Assembly (NCBI GenBank): GCA_036268995.1
Contig: DATATB010000195.1
Span: forward strand, 1 to 55,786
DNA length: 55,786 bases
DNA from: DATATB01 sp036268995
Lineage (GTDB): Bacteria; Planctomycetota; Planctomycetia; Pirellulales; PNKZ01
Direction of reading: 5' to 3'
In this document: positions 1 through 7,930 of the stretch, one piece after another
How positions within the stretch are numbered: position 1 is the first letter of the stretch
Layout of the letters: every line of letters begins with the position of its first letter
Position numbers and translations under genes: made by a program
The notes under the pieces: model-generated
Database searches by the model: none
Seen by the model: only the letters and a program-made list of their open reading frames with translations
What the model was told of the DNA's origin: nothing

Positions 1-93
1 CCTGGCAAGTTCGCGGGTGCCTGGGTGCGCGGGGCGAAGCGCGTGCGCCGCCAGCAATTGTCCATTCTGCCCAGTAAGCGCCGCCGCTACTAG
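1..93 (+). CDS. Possible C-terminal tail of an unidentified protein (5' end outside window)
   Basis: Frame 1 is open from the window edge to a TAG at 91-93 and encodes about 30 residues rich in Arg and Lys, ending in KRRRY. Such a basic tail is plausible for a protein terminus, but 30 codons in GC-rich DNA can be open by chance. No family can be named. The following 167 bases up to the next gene hold no convincing ORF. Confidence 0.25.
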   Translation, partial: PGKFAGAWVRGAKRVRRQQLSILPSKRRRY

Positions 94-260
94 AAGGCGT
101 GTTCTTATCCTTAATAGAGCGATAGGGGAAGTCGAATCCCAGAATCCCAGCCAGATGCCCTTGTCGAATATTTTGCCAGGGGGTACAGAGCATCCCCCGC
201 GGCCCTCACGCTTGCCCGTCTGACACCGCTGCAATCGCCCCTTCGAAGCCTGGATCGTCT

Positions 261-1247
261 ATGGTCGGACGTCGGATCGTGCTGTGCGTGGCGGTCGTGC
301 TCGCGCTAGCCGGCCGGGCTGCGCTGGCCCAGCCGCGGCCGCCGCTGGAATGCACGGCCTGCAACGGCTCGGCCTTGCTGTGCGACAAGCGCTACAACGA
401 GGTGGCTTATGCCACCACGCATCACTCGATGTCGTGCCGCGACGAGCATTGGTTTGCCCCAAATCAGAATTACGACATTGCCCGTCAGCTCGCCGACGGC
501 GTGCGGGCCTTGATGCTCGAAGTTCACTATCTGTTTGGAAAGACCTATCTGGCTCGCGGCAGCGCCCTGGTCGGGCGAAAACCGCTGGCCGACGGGCTGG
601 CCGAGGTGCGGGCGTTCATGGAAACGCACCCCTGCGAGATCGTCACCCTCATCTTCGAGAGCCACGTGCGAGCGGCGGACATCGCGGCCGCCATGCGAAC
701 CGCCGGGCTGATGGAAGGTCTCTATGCTCACGCGTCCGGGCAGCCCTTTCCTACGCTCAAGGAAATGGTGCTCACCAATCGCCGCCTGGTGATCTTTGCG
801 GACGACGAGGGAGGCGCCTATCCCTGGTATCACGCGCTGGGTGACTATTGCCTGCAAACGCCCGGCAATGCCAAGCGGCCCACGGACCTGACGCAGCAGC
901 GCGCGCCGGGCGCCGACGGCCATCCCCTGTGCATGGTGAACCACTATCTAAACTCGCCCATCACGTCGGCGCGTCTGGCGCTACAGGTGAACTACAATCC
1001 GTTCTTTGAGCAACGCATCGAGAGTTTTATCCAAGAGACGCGGCGCGTGCCGAATTTCGTGGTGGTCGACTATTACGAACTCGGCGCGCTGTTCGAGGTC
1101 GTGGACACCGTCAATGGCCTGCCCTGGCCGCAGCGGCGACAAGGCCAGCCCCGGCCCGAGGTGAAGGCGACGATTTTCGTCGAGGACCCGGTCGGCAACG
1201 AAGAAACCAGCACGTCCCGCACGCCGCTCGACCCGCCGAATCCGTAG
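261..1247 (+). CDS. Secreted PLC-X-domain-like phosphodiesterase, copy 1 (second catalytic His replaced)
   Basis: 328 residues. An N-terminal signal peptide (hydrophobic stretch about 5-22, ALA-Q cleavage) is followed by a PI-PLC X-like TIM-barrel region. The first catalytic-His motif is ATTHHS (His54), and a QLADGVRALMLEVH strand and an EIVTLIFE strand follow. In the family the second catalytic His lies in a WLCHS-type motif. This copy reads YLARG, so Arg99 sits where the paralogue at 4797-5735 has His101. The two proteins align over their full length, including the LFEVVDTVNGLP segment near the C-terminus. The family cleaves phosphodiester bonds of phosphoinositides or related lipids outside the cytoplasm, but activity of this copy is doubtful. 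The gene converges on the Gfo/Idh gene with only a 9 bp gap. The family call is fairly firm; the substrate is unknown. Confidence 0.75.
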   Translation: MVGRRIVLCVAVVLALAGRAALAQPRPPLECTACNGSALLCDKRYNEVAYATTHHSMSCRDEHWFAPNQNYDIARQLADGVRALMLEVHYLFGKTYLARGSALVGRKPLADGLAEVRAFMETHPCEIVTLIFESHVRAADIAAAMRTAGLMEGLYAHASGQPFPTLKEMVLTNRRLVIFADDEGGAYPWYHALGDYCLQTPGNAKRPTDLTQQRAPGADGHPLCMVNHYLNSPITSARLALQVNYNPFFEQRIESFIQETRRVPNFVVVDYYELGALFEVVDTVNGLPWPQRRQGQPRPEVKATIFVEDPVGNEETSTSRTPLDPPNP

Positions 1248-1256
1248 CGGTCCTTT

Positions 1257-2219
1257 TCAGCCGCGCAGCGACGCGTAAATGGCTTCGGTCAGCAGCAGGT
1301 CGCGGCGAGCGCGGTCGAACGAGAAGGCCGGCTCGCGATTCTCGGCCAGCGCGGGAACGAAATCACGCCACATGGCGGCGTATCCGGCAATGTCGCGGCT
1401 GGCGCCGTACAGCCGCGGCGGCCAGCCGGGCACGGCGAGAAACAGCCCATTGGACTCGAACGTCGCCGTGCGCCGGCTACCGTAAATGGCCGAAAGCCGC
1501 AGGCCTTTGAGCAAGCCCGGAGTTTCCCAACTGTAGTAGAGCGTGCCGACAGCCCCGGTGGCGTAGGTGAACACGACGAGCATCGAGCGGTCGGGGCCAG
1601 TACGATCGGCGCCAGGCCGGAAGCCTTGCACGCCGCTGACTTCGAGCCCCAGGTTGGCCATGAAGTCGACCCAGTGGATGCCTCCCTCGAACAGCGCACC
1701 GCCGCCGCTAGTGGCCGGATCGCCGCGCCAGCCGCTCGCTTTTTGCGCTTTCAACGCATTGATCGAAAGGATGCGCACTTCGCCCAGCGTGCCGGAGGCG
1801 AGCACTTCGCGCAAGCAAACGGCCAGCGGCTTATAAAAATAATTCTCGGCCACGAGCACGCGCCGGCCAGCGCGCTCCTTCGCGGCCAGCACCGTGTCGA
1901 AGTCGGCGGCACGCACTAGCGGCGGCTTCTCGATCACGCAGTGCTTGCCCGCCGCCAGCGCTGCCAAGGCCAGCTCCAAATGCGAGTTCGGCGGCGTGGC
2001 GATCACGACGGCGTCTACTCGGTCGTCGGCGATCGCCGTGTCATAACCGGCAAAGCTGCCCGCTCCGGCGTACTTCTGGGCAAAGGCGTCGGCCTTCGCC
2101 CGGTCGCGGCTGGCGAAATACATCCGCACATCGGGAAATTTTCGGAGCCGCCTGGCATGAATCGAGGTGGCAAATCCGCACCCCAACAGCGCGATTCCCA
2201 AGGGCTTGCCGTCGGCCAT
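1257..2219 (-). CDS. Gfo/Idh/MocA family NAD(P)-dependent oxidoreductase
   Basis: 320 residues. The N-terminal Rossmann fold begins with LGIALLGCGFAT (glycine motif about residues 7-18). The family signature VIEKPP (about 94-99) supplies the conserved Lys, and the C-terminal half-barrel has GGALFEGGIHWVDF with the conserved His. Family members oxidise or reduce sugars, inositols and similar polyols with NAD(P). The substrate cannot be read from sequence. The start codon overlaps the stop of the upstream GMC oxidoreductase gene by one base (TGATG), which implies translational coupling and a joint pathway. There is no signal peptide, so it is probably cytoplasmic. Confidence 0.9.
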   Translation of the reverse strand: MADGKPLGIALLGCGFATSIHARRLRKFPDVRMYFASRDRAKADAFAQKYAGAGSFAGYDTAIADDRVDAVVIATPPNSHLELALAALAAGKHCVIEKPPLVRAADFDTVLAAKERAGRRVLVAENYFYKPLAVCLREVLASGTLGEVRILSINALKAQKASGWRGDPATSGGGALFEGGIHWVDFMANLGLEVSGVQGFRPGADRTGPDRSMLVVFTYATGAVGTLYYSWETPGLLKGLRLSAIYGSRRTATFESNGLFLAVPGWPPRLYGASRDIAGYAAMWRDFVPALAENREPAFSFDRARRDLLLTEAIYASLRG

Positions 2220-3826
2220 CAGGCTGTGCGTCCTGCGGTTACGGCTTGCGTGGACGCCGGCGCTCGAACACCGCGAGCAATGACTTCGCCGACGCGTAGC
2301 GCATTGGCCGCGATGGTCAGACTTGGATTGACGCCGGCGGAGGTGGGCAGCGCGCTGCCATCCGTCACGTAAAGATTTTCGAGTCCGCGAAAGCGGGCGT
2401 CCGGATCCAAGGGCGACGTTCGCTCGTCGGTTCCCATCCGCACGGTGCCGACGGCGTGCGAGAAGGTCGAGACGTTCCAGGTAACAAAGAACAGCGCGCC
2501 GGCTCGCCGCAGCACGTGCTTGGCCTGGCGGATCAAAAAGGCCCGGGCGGCCAGATCCCGCTCGGTATAGCGATGTTCGACGACGAGCCGAGGCAGGCCG
2601 AACGCGTCGGTTCGTGCAGTGTCGATGCGTGCCCGATTCTCGGGCCGCGGCTGATCTTCGGCAATCGAGAGCAGGCCCGTCAGCCGGCTAGCCGGAATTT
2701 CGGCCAGCTTTGACGTCCAGCCTAACCAGCGCGGCAGCACGTGCGCGATCAGGCTGGCTTTGGGGCCCATCACTTGCTGAATGTTTCCCAGCTTGCCGGC
2801 CGGCGCACCCGGCTGGCGGGCGCCAAAATAGTAGTCGTGCAGGGCGATTTGCTTGTGATGCTCGCCTACCGGGTCGGGCCGGAAAGGGAACACGCCGTAG
2901 GTCATGGCGTTGCAGTGCCGCATCAGGTACCGGCCGACGGCGTCGCCGGCGGGATTTACCCGCTCCAGCCCTGACGCGAGCAGCAGATGCGGCGTGGCCA
3001 AGGCGCCGGCGGCAAGAACCACGGTCGATGCGCTGACGGCGATTTTCTGGCCGGTTGCTTTGTCGACATATTCGACGCGCGTGATGCGGCCGTCGACTTC
3101 GACCAACCGCGTGACGACGGCATCAGGGCGCAGTTCCATTCCGCCGGCCACCAGGCGCGGGACCATGCGCACCGCCAGGTCATTTTTGGCACTGACGGCG
3201 CAGGCGAACGCGTCGCACGTGGTGCAGCGCGAGCAGACCGGGCCCTCGTGGGCCGTGTGATTGATGGCCAGCGGAATGCGAAAGGGCTGCAAGCCCAACG
3301 AGCGGGCGGCATCGGCGATCTTGCCCGATGCGCCGCTCAAGGGACTCGGCGCTTGCGGGTAGGGAGTGCTGCGGGGCGGCTCGGTTGGATCGGCGCCGGC
3401 TTCTCCAGCGACGCCCAGCAGTTGTTCGGCACGCGTGTAGAACGGCTCGAGTGCGGAGTAGTCGAGGGGCCAGGCCGCGCCCGATCCGCCGGCGATTTCA
3501 GCTTGGGGCGTAAAGTCGGCTTGCCGGAAGCGGAAGCTCGCGCCGCCATAGAAAACCGACGGTCCGCCTACGCAGGTGCATAGGTTCTTGGAGCCCGGCT
3601 TGCCGTTCTCGGATGTGTCGTACGCCGAGTCGGGCGCGTAGAACGGGGTGCGAACGAAAGCCCCCTCGCCGCTCCAGTTTTCCGGCCCGCGCTCGACCCA
3701 GCCGCCGCGTTCGAGCATCAACACCCGGCGGCCGCTGGCGACCGAGTCGAGCGCGGCCATGCAGCCGCCGAAGCCGCTGCCGATGACCACGACATCGAAC
3801 TCATCGGCGGCCCCTGGCCGAACCAT
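2219..3826 (-). CDS. GMC family FAD-dependent oxidoreductase
   Basis: 535 residues from the chosen start. The FAD-binding dinucleotide fold is DVVVIGSGFGGCMAAL near the N-terminus, followed by LMLERG. The C-terminal GMC region carries HAVGTVRMG and NLYVTDGSALPTSAGVNPSLT, which include the active-site His and the closing FAD motif. A Cys-rich stretch (CSRCTTCDAFAC) in the middle resembles GMC relatives with an extra metal or disulfide cluster. The start at 3826 is preferred because AGGA lies 8 bases upstream and the FAD motif begins ten residues later. The frame stays open upstream to 4249, but that part runs antisense through the DUF559 element. It is coupled to the Gfo/Idh gene. Substrate is probably an alcohol, sugar or sterol-like compound; unknown. 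Confidence 0.88.
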   Translation of the reverse strand: MVRPGAADEFDVVVIGSGFGGCMAALDSVASGRRVLMLERGGWVERGPENWSGEGAFVRTPFYAPDSAYDTSENGKPGSKNLCTCVGGPSVFYGGASFRFRQADFTPQAEIAGGSGAAWPLDYSALEPFYTRAEQLLGVAGEAGADPTEPPRSTPYPQAPSPLSGASGKIADAARSLGLQPFRIPLAINHTAHEGPVCSRCTTCDAFACAVSAKNDLAVRMVPRLVAGGMELRPDAVVTRLVEVDGRITRVEYVDKATGQKIAVSASTVVLAAGALATPHLLLASGLERVNPAGDAVGRYLMRHCNAMTYGVFPFRPDPVGEHHKQIALHDYYFGARQPGAPAGKLGNIQQVMGPKASLIAHVLPRWLGWTSKLAEIPASRLTGLLSIAEDQPRPENRARIDTARTDAFGLPRLVVEHRYTERDLAARAFLIRQAKHVLRRAGALFFVTWNVSTFSHAVGTVRMGTDERTSPLDPDARFRGLENLYVTDGSALPTSAGVNPSLTIAANALRVGEVIARGVRAPASTQAVTAGRTA

Positions 3827-3912
3827 CAGACCGTTCCTGGAGAATGGGATGCGCGCTTCGCAGTATAGCCGATCGGCCAGACATCCGCACCGCCGCCGAC
3901 TGCCGCGTGCAG

Positions 3913-3985
3913 CGGCCGGCAAAACCCTTCTCCCACTGGGAGAAGGTGGCCGAAGGCCGGATGAGGGTGATGCGACGCTGAGGCC
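3913..3985 (+). repeat. Left inverted repeat of the DUF559 element
   Basis: Core 3913-3970. It contains an 8-base stem, CTTCTCCC paired with GGGAGAAG, closing a 3-base loop, then the palindrome GGCCGAAGGCC, then GGATGAGGG. It matches the right arm in inverted orientation with one gap and three substitutions in the core. Homology decays inward over about 15 more bases. It is similar to dispersed GGGAGAAGGTGGCCGAAGGC-type intergenic repeats known from many bacterial genomes. Confidence 0.8.
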
Positions 3986-4033
3986 GCATACAAGCGATAC
4001 GGTTCGCCGCGTCTCCTTCGAGGGAGCGTACGC

Positions 4034-4396
4034 ATGCCGCATCACAAACCACTGAGTGACGAACAAAAAGGCCGCGTGCGCGAGCTGCGTCGCAACGGCA
4101 CCGTTCCTGAACGGCTGCTGTGGGGGCGGCTGCGAGCCGGGCGGCTGGCGAGGCTCAAATTCCGCGGCCAGCATCCGATCGAAGCGTACATCGTCGACTT
4201 TTACTGTCACGAGTTGCGATTGGCGATCGAACTTGACGGCGACAGCCATGCTGGGCGGGCAACGTACGACGCCAGCCGAAGCGCCACTTTGGAGCAGGCC
4301 GGCGTGCGCGTCGTGCGGATCGCCAATGATGATGTGTTGCGTGATCTGGATGCTGTGTTGGAACGGATTCTGCGTGAGTGTGGCCGCGTGTTGTGA
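4034..4396 (+). CDS. DUF559 protein (Vsr/PD-(D/E)XK endonuclease-like)
   Basis: 120 residues, a complete DUF559 domain of usual length. The N-terminal basic helix region (RELRRNGTVPERLLWGRLRAG) is followed by LKFRGQHPI, AYIVDFYC (Asp55), LAIELDGDSH (Glu66, Asp68, His72) and a C-terminal VRVVRIANDDVLRDLDAVL. The acidic and His residues match the layout of very-short-patch-repair-like nucleases. The biochemical role of DUF559 is not established. The gene is the only cargo of the inverted-repeat element at 3913-4511 and starts about 50 bases inside the left arm. No strong ribosome-binding site is seen: GAGGGAG lies about 9 bases upstream. It may act on the repeats; that is inference. Confidence 0.85.
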   Translation: MPHHKPLSDEQKGRVRELRRNGTVPERLLWGRLRAGRLARLKFRGQHPIEAYIVDFYCHELRLAIELDGDSHAGRATYDASRSATLEQAGVRVVRIANDDVLRDLDAVLERILRECGRVL

Positions 4397-4437
4397 AGCG
4401 TCTGGCCTGAATCCGTCGGCTCAACTACGTACTTCCA

Positions 4438-4511
4438 GGCTTCAGGGTCGTGTCGCCCTCATCCGGCCTTCGGCCACCTTCTCCCGGAGGGAGAAGGGTT
4501 TTGCCGGGCCG
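4438..4511 (-). repeat. Right inverted repeat of the DUF559 element
   Basis: Core 4453-4511, the inverted partner of 3913-3970. It contains GGCCTTCGGCC and CTTCTCCCGGAGGGAGAAG. The tips of the two small palindromes differ from the left arm by compensatory-looking changes, which suggests that the hairpins themselves are conserved. It begins about 40 bases after the DUF559 stop codon. Confidence 0.8.
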
Positions 4512-4796
4512 CAGGTATGCTTGATAGCACAGCAGGCAGCGATGGATTTGCTGGCGGCGGAAGATGACTTTTTTGTCACGTGCCATGCTGCGCCCAGCAG
4601 GGGGGCAGCCTTTATCCGGCAGTCGGCGATAATAGATTGTCGTGCGCGGCGATTCGGTCGGTCCGCTGTCGAGCGGCTGACCGCGACTGGTCTTGACGCC
4701 CGGGTACAGCGACGCCAACATCCCCAGCCAATCTTTTCTTTGCTGGCCGCAGCAATGCTCATCTCTCGGCCGGCGATACTCGTTAGGACACCGCTC

Positions 4797-5735
4797 ATGC
4801 CGGAAAATGCTTCGAGCGCAGCGCGAGCGATCTGGTTGCTGCTGGTGCTGCTGACGCCCGTCGGACTGACTGCGGGCGAAAACCCGGTCGAGGTCAAGCG
4901 GTGCAACGGCTCGGCGGTGCTCTGCGACCGGCGCTACGACCAGGTGGCCTACGCCACCACGCACAACTCGATGTCGAATCGGCACGATCATTGGCTGGCG
5001 CCGAATCAGAACTACGGCATCACGCAGCAACTCAATGCCGGCATCCGAGCGCTGATGCTGGATGTGCACTCCTTTATGGGACATCCGTACCTGGCGCATA
5101 CCAGCGTGCTATTCGGGCGCAAGCCTTTGGTCGCGGGGTTGGGCGAGGTGCGGACGTTTCTCGAAAACCAGCCGTTCGAAATTGTCACAATTATTCTGGA
5201 GAACTACGTTCTCCCGGAGGTGCTCGACCAGGCCTTTACCGAGGCCGGGCTAGAGCCGTACCTGTATGCCCACCAGCGTGGGCAGCCGTTCCCGACGCTG
5301 CGCGAAATGGTGCTGTCAGGCAAGCGGTTGGTGGTGTTTACCGACCAGGGCGGCGGTACTTATCCGTGGCTGCACCCGGTCTGGGACTTCTGCTTCGATA
5401 CGCCGTGGAAGGCCAAAAACCCCGGCGAGCTGAAAAACCAGGCAGGCCGCGGCAATCCCGCCAATCCGCTGTTGATTGTGAATCACTTTCTCATGAATCC
5501 GCTGCCGTCGGTCCGGCTGGCGTCGCAAGTGAACTGCAATCCGTTTCTGATGAACCGGATCTTCACGTGCGCGCAAGAAATGCGGCGCATGCCGAACTTC
5601 ATCAACGTGGATTTCTACGACATCGGCGACTTGTTCGAGGTCGTCGACACGGTGAACGGCCTGCCCTTGGCAGAACGTCGAACCTCGGCCAAGCAACCGC
5701 AGGCGCGGTCGCTGTCACCGTTCCGCCTGCGATGA
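4797..5735 (+). CDS. Secreted PLC-X-domain-like phosphodiesterase, copy 2
   Basis: 312 residues from ATG 4797, chosen because AGGA lies 8 bases upstream and a signal peptide (hydrophobic core about 11-26) follows; ATG 4755 is an alternative. PLC-X-like features are ATTHNSMS (His56), QLNAGIRALMLDVHSF, YLAHTS (His101, at the position of the second catalytic His) and EIVTIILENYV. It is a paralogue of the copy at 261-1247 but keeps both catalytic His residues, so it is the likelier active enzyme. Expected action is phosphodiester cleavage of inositol-type or similar phospholipids in the periplasm or outside the cell. It is convergent with the CDP-alcohol phosphatidyltransferase-GtrA gene 69 bp downstream. 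Confidence 0.8.
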   Translation: MPENASSAARAIWLLLVLLTPVGLTAGENPVEVKRCNGSAVLCDRRYDQVAYATTHNSMSNRHDHWLAPNQNYGITQQLNAGIRALMLDVHSFMGHPYLAHTSVLFGRKPLVAGLGEVRTFLENQPFEIVTIILENYVLPEVLDQAFTEAGLEPYLYAHQRGQPFPTLREMVLSGKRLVVFTDQGGGTYPWLHPVWDFCFDTPWKAKNPGELKNQAGRGNPANPLLIVNHFLMNPLPSVRLASQVNCNPFLMNRIFTCAQEMRRMPNFINVDFYDIGDLFEVVDTVNGLPLAERRTSAKQPQARSLSPFRLR

Positions 5736-5750
5736 ATTGTCCGGTGAATT

Positions 5751-5800
5751 GTCCGTTGTCAGTGGAAATGCTACGGACCACGAACCACTGACCACTGACA
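5751..5800. repeat. Short dispersed intergenic repeat with inverted arms
   Basis: TGTCAGTGG at 5757-5765 is inverted at 5792-5800 as CCACTGACA, and ACGGAC at 5773-5778 inverts the GTCCGT at 5751-5756. The 15-mer starting at 5751 recurs with one change at 9564-9578. It lies between convergent genes, where it might fold as a bidirectional hairpin. It is related in look to GTCAGTGGTCAGTGG-type intergenic repeats common in planctomycetes and cyanobacteria. Confidence 0.55.
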
Positions 5801-5804
5801 TCCC

Positions 5805-6989
5805 CTAAGCGGCCCGGCGCATCGGATAGTTCCAGGCCATGAGCACGGCGACCCGCACGATGCACCAGGGGAGCCAGAAGGCCACGTCGGGCACCAGCAT
5901 CAAGATGGCCACGCCGCCCGAGTTCAGCAGGGCGGCGCCGATGCCGCCGACGACGAAGCGTGCGCACTGGGCATGCGTGTCGAACTGAGCGCCGCGGTCG
6001 AGGGTCCAGGCCCGCGACATCACGAATTGCAAGGCCGTGCCGCACAGGCTGCCGACGGCCGTGGCCCACCAGACCGGCCAGCCGAGCCACTCGGCCATGA
6101 AGACCACGAGCAGGAAATCAAACATCACGGACAGGGCCATCCAGACCGGCTCGATCGACGAGCGTCCGATGCGGAGCGGCTCGGTGGGGCCGCTCTTGGC
6201 ATTCAAGGCGTGGGTGGCGGCCACCAAGCGGTGCGCGGCGGTAAATTGCGTGCTGACGGCCAGCAGCATCACCGCCAGCACGGTCAGCCAGTAGAACGGA
6301 TGCGCGACGTCGCCGGTCCACCAAGCTTCGACAAACGGGCTGAAAGCGACGGCCACGCCCAGGATCACGACGCGTTCGGGCCGTTGCATGAGCCCGACTT
6401 TCAAATGAATTCCCAAACCTTCGCCGCGCGCTCGGACGTAGGGCACCAGGAACGAGCCGGCCAGAAAAGCGAGCACTCCCAAGAGGACCCACGTGTCGCG
6501 ATAGTACCAGGCCAGGCCGATGAGCATCGCGCCTTCGCTATAGCGGTCGAGAATCGAGTCGAGCGCGGCTCCGCTGGCCGTGGCCTTGCCCGTGGCACGA
6601 GCGAGCCGGCCATCGAGAAAATCGCACACGCCCGAGCAGAGGTACAGCCATCCGCCCAGCGAGAACTGCCCCAGGGCGGCGGCCGTTCCGGCAGCCAGCG
6701 CCAGTAGGACGGAGACGCTGGTCACCGCGTTGGGCGGAATCTCGGCGCTTTGCAAAAAGTGCCACACCGGCCGCATGACCCAGGCAAAATAGGTCCGCGC
6801 CCAATTGTTCAATAGTACGCTCGAGCCGCGGGCGTCGATCTCCGCGTCGCGAAAGCGGCCGTAGATGGTGCATCGCACACCATAGGCCACCAGGCCGATC
6901 AGAAAGTAGAGGCCGACGAAGATCGCCGGACCCACGGCCGACCACAACCGCTGCATGGCGAACGTGTCCGCGTGCGTGAAATACTCCAT
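5805..6989 (-). CDS. CDP-alcohol phosphatidyltransferase fused to a GtrA-like domain
   Basis: 394 residues, integral membrane. The first half holds the CDP-alcohol phosphotransferase signature around residues 120-150: DFLDGRLAR, then SGAALDSILD, matching DG-x2-AR-x8-G-x3-D-x3-D. It also has VPYVRARGEGLGI and GLMQRPERVVILG, which resemble phosphatidylinositol-phosphate synthase-type enzymes. The last ~120 residues have four hydrophobic segments in a GtrA pattern (FVMSRAWTL, then ARFVVGGIGAALLNSGGVAIL), the family tied to moving lipid-linked sugars across membranes. Such a fusion would couple head-group transfer with flipping; this is inference. The gene overlaps the PAP2 gene's stop (TAATG), so the two are translationally coupled. 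Lipid substrate unknown. Confidence 0.82.
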   Translation of the reverse strand: MEYFTHADTFAMQRLWSAVGPAIFVGLYFLIGLVAYGVRCTIYGRFRDAEIDARGSSVLLNNWARTYFAWVMRPVWHFLQSAEIPPNAVTSVSVLLALAAGTAAALGQFSLGGWLYLCSGVCDFLDGRLARATGKATASGAALDSILDRYSEGAMLIGLAWYYRDTWVLLGVLAFLAGSFLVPYVRARGEGLGIHLKVGLMQRPERVVILGVAVAFSPFVEAWWTGDVAHPFYWLTVLAVMLLAVSTQFTAAHRLVAATHALNAKSGPTEPLRIGRSSIEPVWMALSVMFDFLLVVFMAEWLGWPVWWATAVGSLCGTALQFVMSRAWTLDRGAQFDTHAQCARFVVGGIGAALLNSGGVAILMLVPDVAFWLPWCIVRVAVLMAWNYPMRRAA

Positions 6990-7930
6990 TAGCAGCGAGC
7001 CTCACCCAGGTTGACCGGCGTGGAAGCGAAAACACGTGCTGGCGAGCCCAAAAGCCGGGCTTCGACCGCTGTGACCACGCAATATCCGATGGTTGCGTAG
7101 GCGCAGCCGGCGATCACATCGAGAACATAGTGCTGCCGAAAATAAACGGCGCCGAAAGCCATCAGGCCGGCGAAGATACTGGCCCCCGTGAACCATCGCG
7201 GGCCGATATCGCGCGCCACCAGCGCAAACAACACGGCCGAGCCGACGTGTCCCGACGGCATGGCCCCGAACACGTTGTTGCTGTGCGAATAGAACCAATG
7301 CACGACCGAGATGCCCAGGATATCGTCGACGCGGCCAAAGCCCGCCGCGTACGGCGCCGCGGCCATGTTGACCGGTCCCAGGCCGTACAGCTCGACATAC
7401 CAGGGCGGAGCCGCCGGATAGAGGATGTACGTCACGAAATTCGCCACGTGCACCAGGCAAAACAGCCAGGCCAGGCGTCCCAGGATGCGGCGGTCCTTGA
7501 AAAACAGGTAGACCGCAAACGGGATCATTTCCGGGATGTAGCAGGTATAGGCGAAGCCGCACAGCAGGTCGATCGCCGGCCAATGGTTGCGCTGGAAGAA
7601 CTGGCACAAGGTTTCGCGGCCCGTGCCGCTGCCGATGCCGAACCAGTGCAGCTCGGCAAAATACAAGTCGTCGACGTGGATCGGCCCCCGCCAATGCAGA
7701 ATATGGGGGAGCAGGTTGTCGTAGGTAATGCCGGCCAGCCAGAAGGGAAAGACGAGCAGCGCAAACCGCCGGGTCGCCCGGCTGCCAAGGACCAAGGCCA
7801 GGCCCAGGCCGTCGACTGCCAGATATTCTGGATTGAAGCCCGAGAGCGCGGTCGCCAGCATGAAATGGCCCGCTAGCATCACACATGCCACCGGTAGCCA
7901 CCAGCGTTCGACCATGGTGCGTTCCTGCAT
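6989..7930 (-). CDS. PAP2-superfamily membrane enzyme, AUR1/inositolphosphotransferase-like
   Basis: 313 residues from ATG 7930 (AAGGA 10 bases upstream). GTG 7954 and ATG 7915 (AGGA 7 bases upstream) are alternatives. Several hydrophobic helices are present. The PAP2 motifs are GAMPSGHVGSAVL (C2, catalytic His) and FRQHYVLDVIAG (C3, His and Asp). Length and motif spacing fit the AUR1-like group, whose eukaryotic members transfer inositol phosphate from phosphatidylinositol to ceramide. Being coupled to a CDP-alcohol phosphatidyltransferase, it probably acts in the same phospho-head-group pathway. A simple lipid phosphatase is the main alternative. Confidence 0.8.
   Translation of the reverse strand: MQERTMVERWWLPVACVMLAGHFMLATALSGFNPEYLAVDGLGLALVLGSRATRRFALLVFPFWLAGITYDNLLPHILHWRGPIHVDDLYFAELHWFGIGSGTGRETLCQFFQRNHWPAIDLLCGFAYTCYIPEMIPFAVYLFFKDRRILGRLAWLFCLVHVANFVTYILYPAAPPWYVELYGLGPVNMAAAPYAAGFGRVDDILGISVVHWFYSHSNNVFGAMPSGHVGSAVLFALVARDIGPRWFTGASIFAGLMAFGAVYFRQHYVLDVIAGCAYATIGYCVVTAVEARLLGSPARVFASTPVNLGEARC

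Larger units (their letters stand above)
3913..4511. mobile_element. Putative DUF559 element: one nuclease-like gene between long palindromic inverted repeats
   Basis: About 599 bp. The left end (3913-3970) and the reverse complement of the right end (4453-4511) match at about 55 of 59 positions. Weaker similarity continues inward to about 3985 and 4438. Each arm contains two small palindromes, one built on CTTCTCCC/GGGAGAAG and one on GGCCGAAGGCC, so each resembles a REP-type unit. The single gene inside encodes a DUF559 protein. The layout recalls REP/RAYT modules or a small insertion sequence, but no target-site duplication is obvious. The element lies about 85 bp upstream of the GMC start and before the second PLC gene. 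Mobility is an inference. Confidence 0.6.

Noticed and set aside
2219..4249. 676-residue reading of the GMC gene
   Set aside because: The first ~140 residues run antisense through the DUF559 element and encode low-complexity Arg/Pro/Ser sequence; the FAD motif follows the start at 3826, which has a ribosome-binding site.
4442..5099. Minus-strand ORFs between the DUF559 element and PLC copy 2
   Set aside because: They read through the right repeat arm and antisense into the PLC gene; no recognisable domain.
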